DNA from: Epiperipatus broadwayi
Lineage: Eukaryota; Onychophora; Udeonychophora; Euonychophora; Peripatidae
Reading direction: 5' to 3'
Length of the DNA: 64,000 nt
Assembly: GCA_028023455.1 (NCBI GenBank)
Contig: JAQFVV010000017.1
Location: forward strand, 3,021,501-3,085,500
Made by a program: the position numbers and the translations under genes. The notes under the pieces were generated by a model. The model ran no database searches and had not been told where the DNA came from. It saw nothing but the letters and a program-made list of their open reading frames with translations. Shown piece by piece: positions 44,750 through 56,164 of the stretch; position 1 is the first letter of the stretch, and every line of letters begins with the position of its first letter.

Positions 44750-45050
44750 TGTGAATATTTCTCCTTTAATTTAACCGTTAGCTGCTTTTGTAAGGAGTAT
44801 GTAATAAGTAAGTTTGTTTTACCTGAGTATAATTGATACAATTTATAATCAGTTTAAGGTATATATAAATTATGTCAAATATCAAACAGTAAAAATTAAC
44901 TCAGGAAATGGGGGCATCTGATGTTTATTGCTAATAATAATAACATCTTGACAACACATAAATAATATGTTTTTAATGTTTCTGATTATAATAACTAATT
45001 TAACAGTTCAAAATACATAACGTCATTATACCAAAAAAAAATATAGACTG
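44750..45050. other. Unassigned AT-rich sequence
   Basis: Nothing recognised. Confidence 0.35.
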
Positions 45051-45056
45051 GAGTAT

Positions 45057-45215
45057 CCATTATCAATCCACTGCAGGATGAAGGTCTCTCCAAGTTTAAT
45101 CCATCTTCTCCGATCTTTAGCTTCTCTTCTCCACAACACCCCTGCACATTTTCTTATTTCATCCATCCATCTCACATGTGGTCTCTTTCTGGGTCTTTTG
45201 CAATCTCTTAATGTA
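45057..45215 (-). mobile_element. LINE-A (RTE-like) 3' end fragment
   Basis: Same terminal segment as 794-975 and 22155-22315: TCCACTGCAGGATGAAGGTC, CCATCTCACATGTGGTCTCT, TTTCTGGGTCTTTTGCAATC. Confidence 0.7.
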
Positions 45216-45219
45216 TAGA

Positions 45220-45735
45220 TATTTTTAGTTAGTTATCACATTAATGGTCTTTTAAAAGGAGTATAGTCTGTGAAGTTTCTTATATTCTGAAGATCATACA
45301 TAACATGCTTTCTTTTATAAATAACTTCTTTATATTATGCTCTTTACACCATGGGTGTGTGCGCGCGTGTAGATTTTAAACAAAAAAAATAAAAACTTTC
45401 TATTTAAAATGTTGGCAAATTCAAGAACTAAAAATTATATCACTTTATATTAAACAAAGTAGTTTGTATATTATTACTAACAGTTGAATCTATTTCATAA
45501 AATATAAATAAGGTTTGAATCTAAATATTCAATAATTAATGAGGATGAATCAAGATTAATTCCACATCAAATTATTTATTTCTTGAGTGTATGTATGCAG
45601 GGGGAAAAAAAATCAAAGGTTTTATATCTGTAATCAAAGTAGAATCAATTAAAAAGAAATTTCATTTTCACTTTTTAAAAGAGTAAAAATAAAATAATAA
45701 TCACATGCAAACTGAATTATTAATTTAATTAGAAA
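45220..45735. other. Unassigned AT-rich sequence
   Basis: Only a short GTGTGTGCGCGCG tract stands out near 45354-45367. Confidence 0.35.
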
Positions 45736-45736
45736 T

Positions 45737-46105
45737 ATAAGTTATTCAACACATGATCACCATTTCTTATGCTTGCTATTATTAAAACAGGCAAAACTCT
45801 CCATACAATAGTGCCATCAGTGCAAGCCAGAGTAATCAATCGATACCAGAAGGCTTGTGCATAAAATTCCTATCTAGTGTCTTCTCATCCAATATCCCCA
45901 GACTAGTTTCTAGCTTGTGGCTTTTGTCAGTGAGGAGCCTTAGATCTGAGAGCACTGCTACAAGCTAGAAACTCGTCTGGGAATATTGGATGAGTAGGCA
46001 CTAGGGATTTTATGCACAAGCCCTCTGGTATCCATTGATTACTCTGGTTTGCACTGAGTGGCACTACTGTATGGAGAGTTTTTCCTGTTTTAAAAATAAG
46101 TTATT
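45737..46105. mobile_element. Family A fold-back element, nearly whole
   Basis: Direct repeat ATAAGTTATT at 45737-45746 and 46096-46105. Insert 349 bp: terminal CACATGATCACCATTTCTTA, left arm AAACAGGCAAAACTCTCC, minus-strand hammerhead-like core at about 45896-45935 (CCTCA, CTGACAA, AAGCCACAAGCTA, GAAAC, TAGTC, TGGGG; CTGATGA decayed to CTGACAA), then the inverted right arm containing CAAGCTAGAAACTCGTCTGG and ending GAGAGTTTTTCCTGTTT. It shows the standard fold-back plan of the family. Confidence 0.75.
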
Positions 46106-46109
46106 GTTT

Positions 46110-46260
46110 GTCTTTTATTAATTATGTTTCATGAATTGAAATTATGAAATATTATTAATATTTATATCATGGTTCACGTTTGTTATATACTTTTTTTGAA
46201 TCACTGCTGATTATTGAATATTAGCTTACTAAGTTTATCAAACAATATATGATTCTTAAT
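46110..46260. other. Unassigned AT-rich sequence
   Basis: Nothing recognised. Confidence 0.35.
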
Positions 46261-46261
46261 A

Positions 46262-47165
46262 ATAGTAATGTGATGTGATGTGATGTATTATGGCTTCTCC
46301 TTAAACGAAGTCAAGAATATCTCAGCAATTATGCCCAGATAAACCTGTTAGCCACTTTATTTTCCATTCCCCACTCTAAGTTTCCCCATATTCTGCTCCA
46401 TCCCATTTCCACAGCATAATCTTTGTCAACTCTATAACCTTTATATATAAATCCCCCTTATCTTTTCCCAAACCCAGCATAAAAACCAATAATTCACTTT
46501 TTATATAATCACTTTTTTCATATTTATTCTTCCATAACTTCATTATATGTACCCTTTCTGTTTTCAAGCATTTACATTCAATTAACAGATGTCTAATATT
46601 TTCTATTCCTTCCTTACATAATTTACAAAATAAATCACCCATTTTTTTCCATTTACATGTATATTCTCTTCTAGCTAAAGATCCCATTTGAGCCTTAAAT
46701 AATAAACTACTTTCCTTACTATTATCATATATTAACTCACACCTAATATTCCGTTTATTTCTATGTATATTCAAACTCTTTTTACTCTCCATACTATTTC
46801 TCCATCTCTCTAACTCCCTATTCTTTATTAATAAATCTATTCTTTTATCCCATTCCTTACTACTATAACACTCAACAATCCTCTTAACACAATCATCCCA
46901 TCTTTTGTACAAATATACTGATATAAATTCTTTATCAAAATCTTTTGCATACCACATTACCTTTCTCAACCATCTTGTTACCTGCCCTTTACTCATAACT
47001 CAATTAAATACTATTTTAGCTATTCTTTTATTATCCATAAACTGCAATCTACCAAACCTTTTCATTTTACTTTTTGCATCTCTCATATGAAAACTTGACC
47101 ATCCCATTTTTCCTTGAATTGCCTCCCTTGCTGTCCATACATCTGCATGTCTTCCTAATTCCATA
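46262..47165 (-). pseudogene. LINE-B non-LTR retrotransposon: ORF C-terminus with zinc knuckle, and 3' end
   Basis: Minus frame 46996-46376 (206 aa) is open: RWRNSMESKKSLNIHRN, RCELIYDNSKESSLLFKAQM, GSLARREYTCKWKKMGDLFC and KLCKEGIENIRHLLIECKCL. The C-x2-C...H...C cluster at about residues 124-141 is the zinc knuckle often found after the RT of non-LTR elements. The same frame continues upstream through one stop (TGA near 47000) into ELGRHADVWTAREAIQGKMG (to about 47165), where a family A fragment replaces it. The 3' UTR ends in (ACATC)n at 46262-46287; a 3'-end duplicate is at 28843-28903. The RT and endonuclease are absent. The frame is better kept than LINE-A, so it is younger. Confidence 0.75.
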
Positions 47166-47560
47166 CAGCAGTGCCACCCAGTGCAATCTTTAGTAATTAA
47201 TGGATGCAAGGAAGTTTATGCATAAAATTCCTATCTAGTATCATCTAATATTTCCTCATCAGTTTCTAGCTTGTGACTTTTATTAGAGAGAAGCCTTAGA
47301 TCTGAGAATTTACACTTATATCTTAAGATCTAATGCAACTCCCCTGCAAACATTTTTTATCTAATTAGTTAACTTTAAAGCTATGAGCCCCTCCCGACCA
47401 CAATAATGTTTTCAATCCAAGCTCACTCACTTGCACAATCTATATAGACCTGAATCCAGTTCAGTATCTATACATTTTTGTATCTTTGGATTACTAAAGC
47501 TTGCACTAGGTGGCGCAATTGTATGAAGAGCTGACTATTGTTTTAACAGCTTGTGTAAGA
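47160..47560 (-). repeat. Family A element, decayed
   Basis: CATACAGCAGTGCCACCCAG at the left, TAGAAACTGATGAGGAAATA-type sequence on the minus strand (ribozyme lost), CAACTCCCCTGCAAACATT, and the right terminus TTGCACTAGGTGGCGCAATT and GAAGAGCTGACTATTGTTTT at 47497-47544. Confidence 0.55.
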
Positions 47561-47769
47561 ATAGGAAATGTTGATCGAGTTCTGTTTTACTGGTTATATA
47601 TCAACCATATCCTTATGATGATGTTAAATATGCTTTTTTTAAAAACCCAAAGACATTAAGATGTATATATACTAAAATGAATTCATATTTATGTGACAAA
47701 CTTGGCTTGAAAGCATTATGTTTTCATTTTGGACACACAGATTTGTAGTTAACCAAATAAGTAAAACAT

Positions 47770-48030
47770 AGCTGCTGATGGGTTGTATTAGATCCTAAGA
47801 TCTAGGTGTAGTGTTCTCAAATCCAAGACTCCTCACTGATGAAAGCCACAAGCTAGAAATATCATCTGGGGATACTGGATGAGAAGGCACTAGACAGAGA
47901 GTTTATGTACAAACCTTGTATCCATTGTTTAAGGATTGCACTGTGTGGCAGTATTGTACGGAGAGCTTCCTATTTTTAACAGCTTGTGTTAGCACTGGAA
48001 ATGGTGGTCATGTGATATTTTAGTGATTCA
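47770..48030 (+). mobile_element. Family A element, plus strand, with hammerhead
   Basis: GCTGCTGATGGGTTGTATTA, CTAGGTGTAGTGTTCTCAAA, the hammerhead at 47831-47871, ACTGGATGAGAAGGCACTAG, GTGTGGCAGTATTGTACGGA and the terminus GGAAATGGTGGTCATGTGAT. It lacks the left inverted arm. Confidence 0.65.
47831..47871 (+). ncRNA. Hammerhead ribozyme, family A
   Basis: Stem I CCTCA (47831-47835) with TGGGG (47867-47871); core CTGATGA (47836-47842); stem II A-AGC-CACAA-GCT-A (47843-47855); GAAA (47856-47859); stem III AT-ATC-AT (47859-47865); cleavage base C47866. Stem II has A-T where 34786-34825 has G-C at the same pair, a compensatory change. The mismatch at the base of stem II remains. Confidence 0.65.
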
Positions 48031-48224
48031 TATGTGTCTTTCTGATCTGCTTCAGCTTAGCTCTGAATATGGCTACAAAGTGAGAATGTTTAGAGGGTCA
48101 TAGACACAATGTTTATTTTACATTAATAAAAAAATGAGTGAATACTTTCTTTAGTCTTCAAGAAATGGCCAGCGCTTAAAATATTGGTTGATTATCATAG
48201 GTATTTTGTGCAAAGTGAGCAAAT

Positions 48225-48755
48225 ATAAATTAAAAAAGGCATATGGCTTTAGTGCCCAGGAGTTCATAAGAATTTTGAGTGTTGTACCTGTGAGCACCAG
48301 AATCGATCCTGGGATTTTCTGATCCCATGTTAGATGCTCTACCAACTGCACCAAACCATGCAGGATAAAATAGGGCATTTGGCATATTTCTCAGGGGTTC
48401 ATGAGAAGTTCAAGTGCCAGACCTATGAGCACCATATTTGAACCTATGACCTTGCTATCCCAAGTATACCAAATGCACTAAACCACACAGTGTAAAAAGG
48501 CATTTGTCATTATTGCTCAGAATTTCATAAGAAGTATGAGTGCCAGATCTGTGAGCACCAGATTTGAACCTATGATCTTCTTATCCCAAGTCAGACGCTC
48601 TATCAACTGCACCAAACCACACAGCATAAAAAAGGCATATGGCATTATTGCTTAGGGGTCTATAAGTGCCAGACCCACAAGTACTAGAATTGATCCTGGG
48701 ACCTTCAAATTCAAAGTCAGATGCCTATCTATTGTGCCAAATATGCCAGACATAC
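48225..48755 (-). repeat. Tandem array of four tRNA-like units
   Basis: Four units of about 125-134 bp. On the minus strand each has a tRNA-like segment: 48358-48291, 48484-48426, 48620-48551 and 48745-48676. The clearest reads GGTTTGGTGCAGTTGGTAGA (A box), TCTAACATGGGATCAGA (anticodon arm; TGG in the loop, tRNA-Pro-like), GGATCGATTCTGGTGCTCAC (B box). Spacers share AAAAAAGGCATATGGCATTA and CATAAGAAGTTCGAGTG-like blocks. Units differ by many substitutions, so the array is old. The 75-aa minus ORF at 48151-48378 is a chance frame. Confidence 0.75.
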
Positions 48756-48759
48756 TATA

Positions 48760-50088
48760 AGTTGTACTTCCCATTCATTTATGAGACTTAAACAGATCAA
48801 AATAATTCTGTACAATTAGAAAATCAATATAAATCTAATAACTTCATACATCTTAAGTCTAAAGTGATTTATAATAACTATGTGCCACAATTGTTATTAA
48901 AAATACTATAAGGCCACAATGGAATATTGCCATGGATCACCACATTTCAAATAAAATAGTTTAACCAACACAGCAATATAGTACAAAATATCAGAAAACA
49001 AGAATGGTCATGAGGAAAGTGTTATATAAAAAGTTAATATTGGAAAGGACTTAGAAGTAACACAAAAGAAGCATTTCAAAATATTTAAAACATATTAAAG
49101 AATAGTATATTTAAATTTTTTAAGAACCTAGAGTCATTAAAATAGAAAACCTTTATGGAAATCATTATTATAACTTATCCAAGCTTGGAAATAAGATAAA
49201 AAAGTATAAAGAACATTTTTTAAAATTAGAAAAAATCAAAAAAAATCATGAAAAAAATTACAAAAAATTGGAAAAAAGAATATTAGAAAAACAGTGAAAC
49301 AGAAGAATTGATGAAGAGACTGAAGAAATGAAAGTTCAAACAAAAAGCATAAAACATGGAATTATACCACCACTATGAATCAGAGTAAATAACCTTTTAT
49401 TCAGAAACCAGTGATTGGGACAATGAAAAGATTTACAAAAAACAAACTCTCATGAAGAATTGTTATTCATCAGCTATTATCAAAAAAACCTTTAAAGACA
49501 ACAAAAAGAGACACTAAAACAAAAAACAATTATTGGTACTGTAGTATATCCAAACATACCAGGAATGGTGGGGCAAATTAAAGGAAAATTAACAATCAGT
49601 ATAACATTAGAACAGCTTTCCAAAGCTGTAACATATTTCAAGGAATTCTAACTTCTACAAAGCCTAAAATTGAAATACTGAAAAACAAAAACTGCACCCA
49701 TGAAATACCATGTGAAAGAGGAAGAAAGTATATTTGAGCCCAGTTGATCTACAATTAAATGAACATCAAACTAATGGTCTGAAATAGAAAAAACAGATGT
49801 ATCTACAGTAACAAATCATGTATATAAAAATGAACTGATTGGAAAAACACAAAAATATTTGATAGAGAAGAACAGATAGATGCAAAGAAGAAAATTTAAA
49901 AAATATGCTCATAAGACAATGGCAAATATTTCTATAAGCCAACCCAGTGTGGCAATATGTAATGTCTGGAAGCCTCTAATTAACCTTGTGTTTAGAAAAA
50001 AGTATCAATTAAAATTGGAGGTATCAGGAAGATTTGAACCAATCATTATAGATAGGTATATAAAATTTCTACTGGCCATTACCTTTAA
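48760..50088. other. Unassigned, A-rich, possible coding remnant
   Basis: The plus strand is A-rich with scattered open stretches (for example 49240-49300 Lys-rich; 49560-49620 YPNIPGMVGQIKGKLTISI; 49880-50104, 74 aa). No motif I can name. It may be an eroded mobile-element ORF. Function unknown. Confidence 0.3.
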
Positions 50089-50089
50089 C

Positions 50090-50340
50090 AGAATAGCTCA
50101 GTAAGTTAGAATATTGCCTTTAAATTCAATATTAAAAAATCAAAAAGTCTAAATTTGATTCCTATGCTAATATTTTTACTGGTCAGGCCAACAACAACTG
50201 AAGAAATGTGGAAAATAATACCAACATTGAGTAATCTACTAACCCTATGTTGTCTATTTGTTTGTTATTGCTAACAGTTTGACATTTAACATATAAAGAT
50301 AGATGGTGGAAATAGTCCACTGTGTTATCATCATCATAAA
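50090..50340 (+). mobile_element. Composite tRNA/hammerhead SINE, decayed
   Basis: Sibling of 38157-38550: AGCTCAGTAAGTTAGAATAT (tRNA-like head), TAAATTTGATTCCTATGCTA (weak B box), TGGTCAGGCCAACAAC, then CTGAAGA-AATGTGG-AAAATAATA-CCAACATT-GAG, in which the outer stem II pairs AATGT/ACATT differ from AGAGG/CCTCT of the sibling but still pair. The tail TTGTTATTGCTAACAGTTTG and GATGGTGGAAATAGTCCA matches as well. Confidence 0.6.
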
Positions 50341-50344
50341 TCTT

Positions 50345-51115
50345 TAGGCAAATAATATTAATTTAAAAATGGTTAAAACCATTACACTTATTGTGAAGAT
50401 TGTAGAAGATATTAAAATAAATGTACAGATCATAGAAGAACCCCAAAGGGATGCAATAACTATATATAAATATAAAGTTGACTAAAACTATAAAAAATCA
50501 GGATGTAATATAAAGATTGTGACTTTTAGAAAGAAGGCAGAAAATGTTAATTAATCACATCAAATCGAGGAAACAATTTGTCAGAAAGTACTGAGTAGAT
50601 TCAAATGAATATAGAAACTTATTTCATGACAAAAAAAGTTATATGATGCAAAGAACATTTTCCAGCTGGTCAAATATAAATTTTTTAGTATAGAATCATA
50701 TACCCATATAATATCCATGATACATCTATATTTGGAATGAACATTTTTAAGGTCAATGCCAAAAAAATATTGCAAAGGACTGTACGTACATCTTCAACAT
50801 TTTCTATTTAATAAAATATTTCTCTATTGCACAAGAAAGAAATGGTCTAAGATTGATAAAATTCATACATCATCATCACTATTTGCCATTAAATCAAAAA
50901 CAAAAAATCTCACCAAGCATATTCAAAGTATTTGTGTTAAAATTAAAAACATTTTTTTATTGGATAAAATGGAATATATGGCATTAGATTTAAAAAAAAT
51001 AATTTAAAAGAATTTGTGATTGAGGTTTGGCAAGATCAAAAAATAAAAATATATATGCTTATATTAAACTTTAATATTTTTTTTTTTAAAAGAAAGCGAG
51101 AAAGAGAATCTATAT
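50345..51115. other. Unassigned sequence
   Basis: The plus ORF 50756-51007 (83 aa, Lys-rich) is unrecognised. No repeat seen. Confidence 0.3.
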
Positions 51116-51120
51116 AATTT

Positions 51121-51602
51121 GATAAATTAATTTTACTCTGCATTAGAAGCAATGTTGACAAAGGTATGCTTATAAACATCAGAGAAACTAAGAATAGGTG
51201 GATTCATTCTATTTTTGAATTCCTTTGTTCAACATTTAGAGTGCTTTTAAGTCATAGCCTGGGAGAAGGTGATTTACTCCCTTTGTTTACATATACATTG
51301 AGTTATGTTTTAAAGTTTACATATTAAATCTTATTTATTATAATCAAGGTGTTAAAAGTGAGATGCAGTCTCCAACCTTGTATTATTAATTATAAGTTTA
51401 ATAACTCTTAAGTGATTTATTCCATCTGGTTGATAAATTAATTTCACTCTAAATTATCAACAATGTTGACAAAGGTATATTTATAAACATCAGAGTTTTC
51501 AAAAATAGGTGAATTCATTCTATTCTTGACCTTTTGTTCAACATTTAGAGTGCTTTTATGTCATAGCCTGGAGGAGGATGATTTAATCCCTTTGTTTATA
51601 AT
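51121..51602. repeat. Direct duplication, units of about 175 bp, 312 bp apart
   Basis: 51121-51300 and 51433-51602 share GATAAATTAATTT, AATGTTGACAAAGGTAT, ATAAACATCAGAG, GTTCAACATTTAGAGTGCTT, GTCATAGCCTGG and CCCTTTGTTTA in order. Confidence 0.75.
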
Positions 51603-51609
51603 CAAAACT

Positions 51610-52848
51610 GTAAAAAGAAAATTAAATCGTTTCAAATATTTTATAAAGTGAATTTTTGGTAAAAAAAATTTATTTTAATTAAAATGTAAAGAATTATAAA
51701 TAATTATTATACTTGAAGACAAAGCAGATTATCAAATATACAAATTAATTATTTTCAAACAAATAATAACCCATATTTCAAATAAAGATTCGGAAAAAAA
51801 AAACATATTGTTTAGGAGATTAAATGGGTTTTTCAATTAAAGTTATAAAAGGCAGAATCGATTTGTGTGAATCATTCATTGATTGTTCTGCCAATTTAGA
51901 GCAGGGTAGAGTGAAAGGTTTCACAATGATCTTCAATTTAATTAAAAGATATTGTTCTATGCTCAATCTGCTGTTACAATGCTAAATCACGTGATTTTTT
52001 TGAGCACTTAAGCTTTTTTTTCAAAGGAACATTCCCACTAATTTGGAGATTGAACAGCTTTTAAAGTAATGTGATGAGATATTTATCACAGTTATTCAAA
52101 TGATATTTTAGGTTTTTAAAAATAAAAATAAAATAATAATTGAGATCTGAACATAATAAGCACTAATGAATAATCTTATGGCTTACTGTACATAAAAGTT
52201 AATGAATATTTTTGCAAATGTGAGATCTTTTTCAGGTGCCAAATAAAATGAAAATCCACATCAATTCTTTTTTTTTGCTTACGAGTTTGAAAAAAATAAA
52301 TATTATGAACATGTTAGGATGGAATCTATTTTTTGGCAAACAATATATATATATATATCCTATTGTATTAAGTTTTTCCTTTTTTGTGTGTTCATGCATA
52401 TTAAAATTATTTCCTCAGTAATCTTGTAATCACATATACTGAGATGGATATCTGTTCTATAATTAAAATGATTCTAAGAAGAAAAAATGACATTTTTTTT
52501 TTGTTAAATTGTTTATTTATTTATTTTAATTTTTACTTTAATTCTGCTTTGAAAATGTCGAATATCTGAATGGTTTTATTTTGGGTGAAAACTTTTGAAA
52601 GTTCATTTTACAGTTAAATTCTACAAGCTTATGCTTTCTTAAAATTACCCATGACTTTTTAAATATCTGTAAACCCAAACATAATACAGAATTAATTCCT
52701 TGCATGCACTTATTTATGCAGCACAAACCATAATGATCTTTATAAAGTAATTATGGCGACTATTTCAATAAAACACCTAATATTTTATAAAAACAAATGT
52801 TGGTAATATTCAAAAAACTACTGAATAATTGGATATTTATGAGATTGT
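51610..52848. other. Unassigned AT-rich sequence
   Basis: No gene or named repeat. Short plus and minus ORFs are not convincing. Confidence 0.35.
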
Positions 52849-52850
52849 AA

Positions 52851-53103
52851 GACATTTGGGTGGTTGAAACAGGTAAAACTCTCCATACAGTTGTGCCACT
52901 CAGTGCAATCCAGAGTAATCAATGGATGCCAGAAGGTTAGTGCATAAAATCACTATCTAATGCCTACTCACCCAATATTCCCAGACTAGTTTCTAGCTTG
53001 TGGCTTCATCAGTGAAGAGCACAACTGTATGGAGAGTTTTGCCTGTTTTAATAACAGTTATGAGCAAGCATAAGAAATGATGATCATGTGACATTTAGGT
53101 GGT
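52851..53103 (-). mobile_element. Family A element with 14-bp flanking duplication
   Basis: GACATTTGGGTGGT (52851-52864) and GACATTTAGGTGGT (53090-53103) differ at one base and bracket 225 bp. The insert has the left arm AAACAGGTAAAACTCTCC, the minus hammerhead at 52979-53017 and an inverted right arm TGTATGGAGAGTTTTGCCTG, ending ATGATGATCATGTGA. Confidence 0.75.
52979..53017 (-). ncRNA. Hammerhead ribozyme, family A, weak stem I
   Basis: Minus strand: CTTCA, CTGATGA, AGC-CACAA-GCT-A, GAAAC, TA, GTC, TGGGA. Core blocks intact; stem II AGC/GCT; stem I keeps four pairs, two of them G-T wobbles. Confidence 0.55.
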
Positions 53104-53104
53104 A

Positions 53105-53485
53105 AAAGTAAAAGAATTGAGAGACAATATAGGCACCATTAGAACCTGATTTAGCCAGCCAATTGTGCAGGACACCAGAATTTTAAATATTTATTTTAAA
53201 ATTGCAATTACAAATAATTATTTTATAAAGAACATGTTGACTGGATGTATTTCCTCCATGTTCTCAAATAGTAAAGATATTAAAAGATAATCAAATTTAC
53301 TTCTGAAAAGTGAATGTTTAGTCCTAGAAATCCTTTCATCAGATATAATAAAAAAAATTGAAGCATATTGGAATAAATATTGTTGAATGTCCATTTTTTA
53401 TTTACAAATATTATATATTCATAATCATTTTTAACCATTTTTGATCCATTGTGTGGTGAAAATTTTTTCAAATTCAGTCCAGTTT
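53105..53485. other. Unassigned AT-rich sequence
   Basis: Nothing recognised. Confidence 0.35.
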
Positions 53486-53489
53486 CGTT

Positions 53490-54260
53490 GATTCATAGCA
53501 TCTCTTTTCCAGTATAGCAAACGTCCCAATATCATCTATTCATATGACATGTGATCTCTTTCTATATTTGTCCATTGTCATATCTATGAGCAGTACATCT
53601 AATTCTGCTCCATTTCAGCTCTTAATTCTTTTAATGAGGTCAATAATTCCTGTTGTTTCTCTTTTGATCCACTCTTTGTACTTCCAATATACTTTTCTTC
53701 ATAACTGCATTATGTGGTCCAACATCACCAAATCTACCAGCCAAATAAATATCTTTAAAAAACATTCTTTACAAACACATAGGTATAATTTTATTTAATA
53801 TGACATTATTTCTACCAAAACTATTTCCTCCAATTTAATTCTATAATTAATTTTACCTTTATGATTTTATCTGTATTAATAATTTGATCAAAGCATTTGC
53901 AGTTATTAACTTCTTTGAATTCATTATTATTAATTAATTTTTATTTTCTTTTTCAGTTAAAAAAACATTGAACATTATTTTAATTTTTTTAGCACTTATC
54001 TTTAATTCTATTTTTTTTTTTTTTTTGCTCTTGATTACTTTTACAAACATTTCCTAAAACTGAAGTACTATTTGCAAAAACAACTACACCATTTGCAAAA
54101 TCCAAATGTTTTAAAAATCTCTATTTTATTCTTTTAGATTCCAGATTTAATCCACAAAATATTGTAAAATCACTGTAAAAAGTCTTGGGATACCTATTAT
54201 TTACACACATTAGAGTTGCTATGCAATATAATTCACTGTAATGGATAATTACTCTTCAGA
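53490..54260 (-). pseudogene. LINE-A (RTE-like) remnant
   Basis: Minus-strand match in order to the LINE-A C-terminus (CATATGACATGTGATCTCTT at the WIPxD side), the EQTG.T..IIE region (GATCCACTCTTTG on the plus strand near 53668), the KIN...EW region (TTCTATAATTAATTTTACC) and the decayed FADD region (ATTTGCAAAATCCAAATG, about 54092). Frames are lost. Confidence 0.55.
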
Positions 54261-54264
54261 ATAT

Positions 54265-56150
54265 GGAACTATATATTATCTTGGTGCAAGTTGACATATA
54301 TAATAGCAATATGAACACTACATCATCAGGTCACAACCTGAAACCAGGTAAGAAAGGAATAATAGTGTTAATCATTTCAAGTATTCTGGTGGTAATTGAT
54401 TTATCTAGCAATTGTATTTCCAACAATAAAAATAGTTGTTATGGTACAACACCTATGCAAGATAAACATCTCTTTATTACTATCTTTAAAATGTACTAAA
54501 GGTTGATGCTAGAAAGATAGCACTATGGAAATGATGAAACTTATTTATTATATCACTAACAAATTCAAATTCAAATGTATGAACTAAGTATAATAAAATC
54601 TCTTATTAATTCATGTTAAATATATGAACCAATGAATCTATTTAATCAAATCCTTATCCTACTAACTTCCTAACCCTCACTCCAAATCTTTTACTATCAA
54701 TCTTTAACTAAATTCCATTTAAAATAACTATTAATGGATCTATATGAAAGGTATGCACAAAATGTCTTATTACAATTGACACAATGATTACAAAGGGACT
54801 TTTTGAACTACCATTTAATGAAGGACTACATCAAGACTCGAGCTAATGTATGTGAGCAATCTAAATGCACCATAAATGCATGTGGCTCCATCCCTAATTT
54901 ATTCTCAGAGATAGCATGGAGAAGTGCATAACAAAAATTGGCAAATAATATTGATTACCAAAATCTCTCATGATCTGAGTTACTTAGAATAAAACTAAAC
55001 ATAAAAATATCACATCTTTAAAAGATTTGTCCCATATTTAATTATTAACTAATTATTCTGAACATTATTTTCAAGTGGTAGAACAAATCAAGATTCATAT
55101 GATCATATTTAAAAGATAATGGCAGAATTATACATAAAGTGTACATAAAATATTATGAATAAATATAAATTACTTCAGTAATACACTCCCTTGCTTATAA
55201 TATTATTTCTCTAACAGTTCAAGGCATAAGCAAATAATGAGACAAATTGCATTTTTCTATAAAAGAGTTCATAATTACCCAGTTCAAAACTTGACACACT
55301 TGTTGACATAAAGAATCCCAACGTACAATACTTGCGTTGATCTATATCACTTTGGAAATAATGTTGTCTGACTTATAAGCATTGGAAGAGATACTGCCAT
55401 TAACTATAACTTGCTGTTCATAGCTTTACTTATATTTATAAAATTGAAAATGTCCATTTTATCCCATGTGGATTTCTTTGGCTATCATGTGGCTGATCCT
55501 CATCATAGAGCAATTACTCTTCTTCTTCCATTCAGCAAACAAAGATATGGTTGTGGGGAAAGCATTCCAAGGAGAAAATGTAATTTTACTTAGCCAGAAT
55601 ACATTGGAAACTTCTACAAAATAAAGCAAAAAAGAACCTTTATTTTATAAATAAATTTATTTATATAGTCTGTGTAGAATACCTCCCCCCACCTTTCACT
55701 TAACTTTATTTCAAATTTCACAGTTTAGTTCTATTTACTTAAATTCTTATCTTTTCAACTGAATTTTCTGAGATCCTGGATTCTTAATTTTCAATGCAAT
55801 TAATGACTCATTCAACATTAAAAAAACTTACAATAAAATTGTTTGCTTAAACATTTTCAACAATAAAGCATACTTATTTTTACCTCCTCTCCCACCCTTT
55901 ACATACCAAGATATAATTAAAGAAAACTTTGATCAACTAATAGATTAGCATTACCAATCTATTTTAGTCCATCTAACTTAAATAAAATAAATTTTATATA
56001 ACAAATTTAATACTAAATTTAAATAAAAAATAAAAATATCTAAATATTTTATTATGAGATGAAAAATACCATCTCAATATATATACATAATACAAATAAA
56101 ATGTCCATTAATTAAAAAATATTGTAATAACAATAAAAATAATAAATATA
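54265..56150. other. Unassigned sequence
   Basis: The plus ORF 55411-55593 (60 aa; HVDFFGYHVADPHHRAITLL) is distinctive but unrecognised. No repeats identified. Confidence 0.3.
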
Positions 56151-56164
56151 ATAGTAATTAAATA

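Noticed and set aside
48151-48378. 75-aa minus ORF as a gene
   Set aside because: It overlaps the first tRNA-like tandem unit and has no matching frame in the other units.
55411-55593. 60-aa ORF with HVDFFGYHVADPHH as a transposase fragment
   Set aside because: One short segment without any named motif; not enough to assign.
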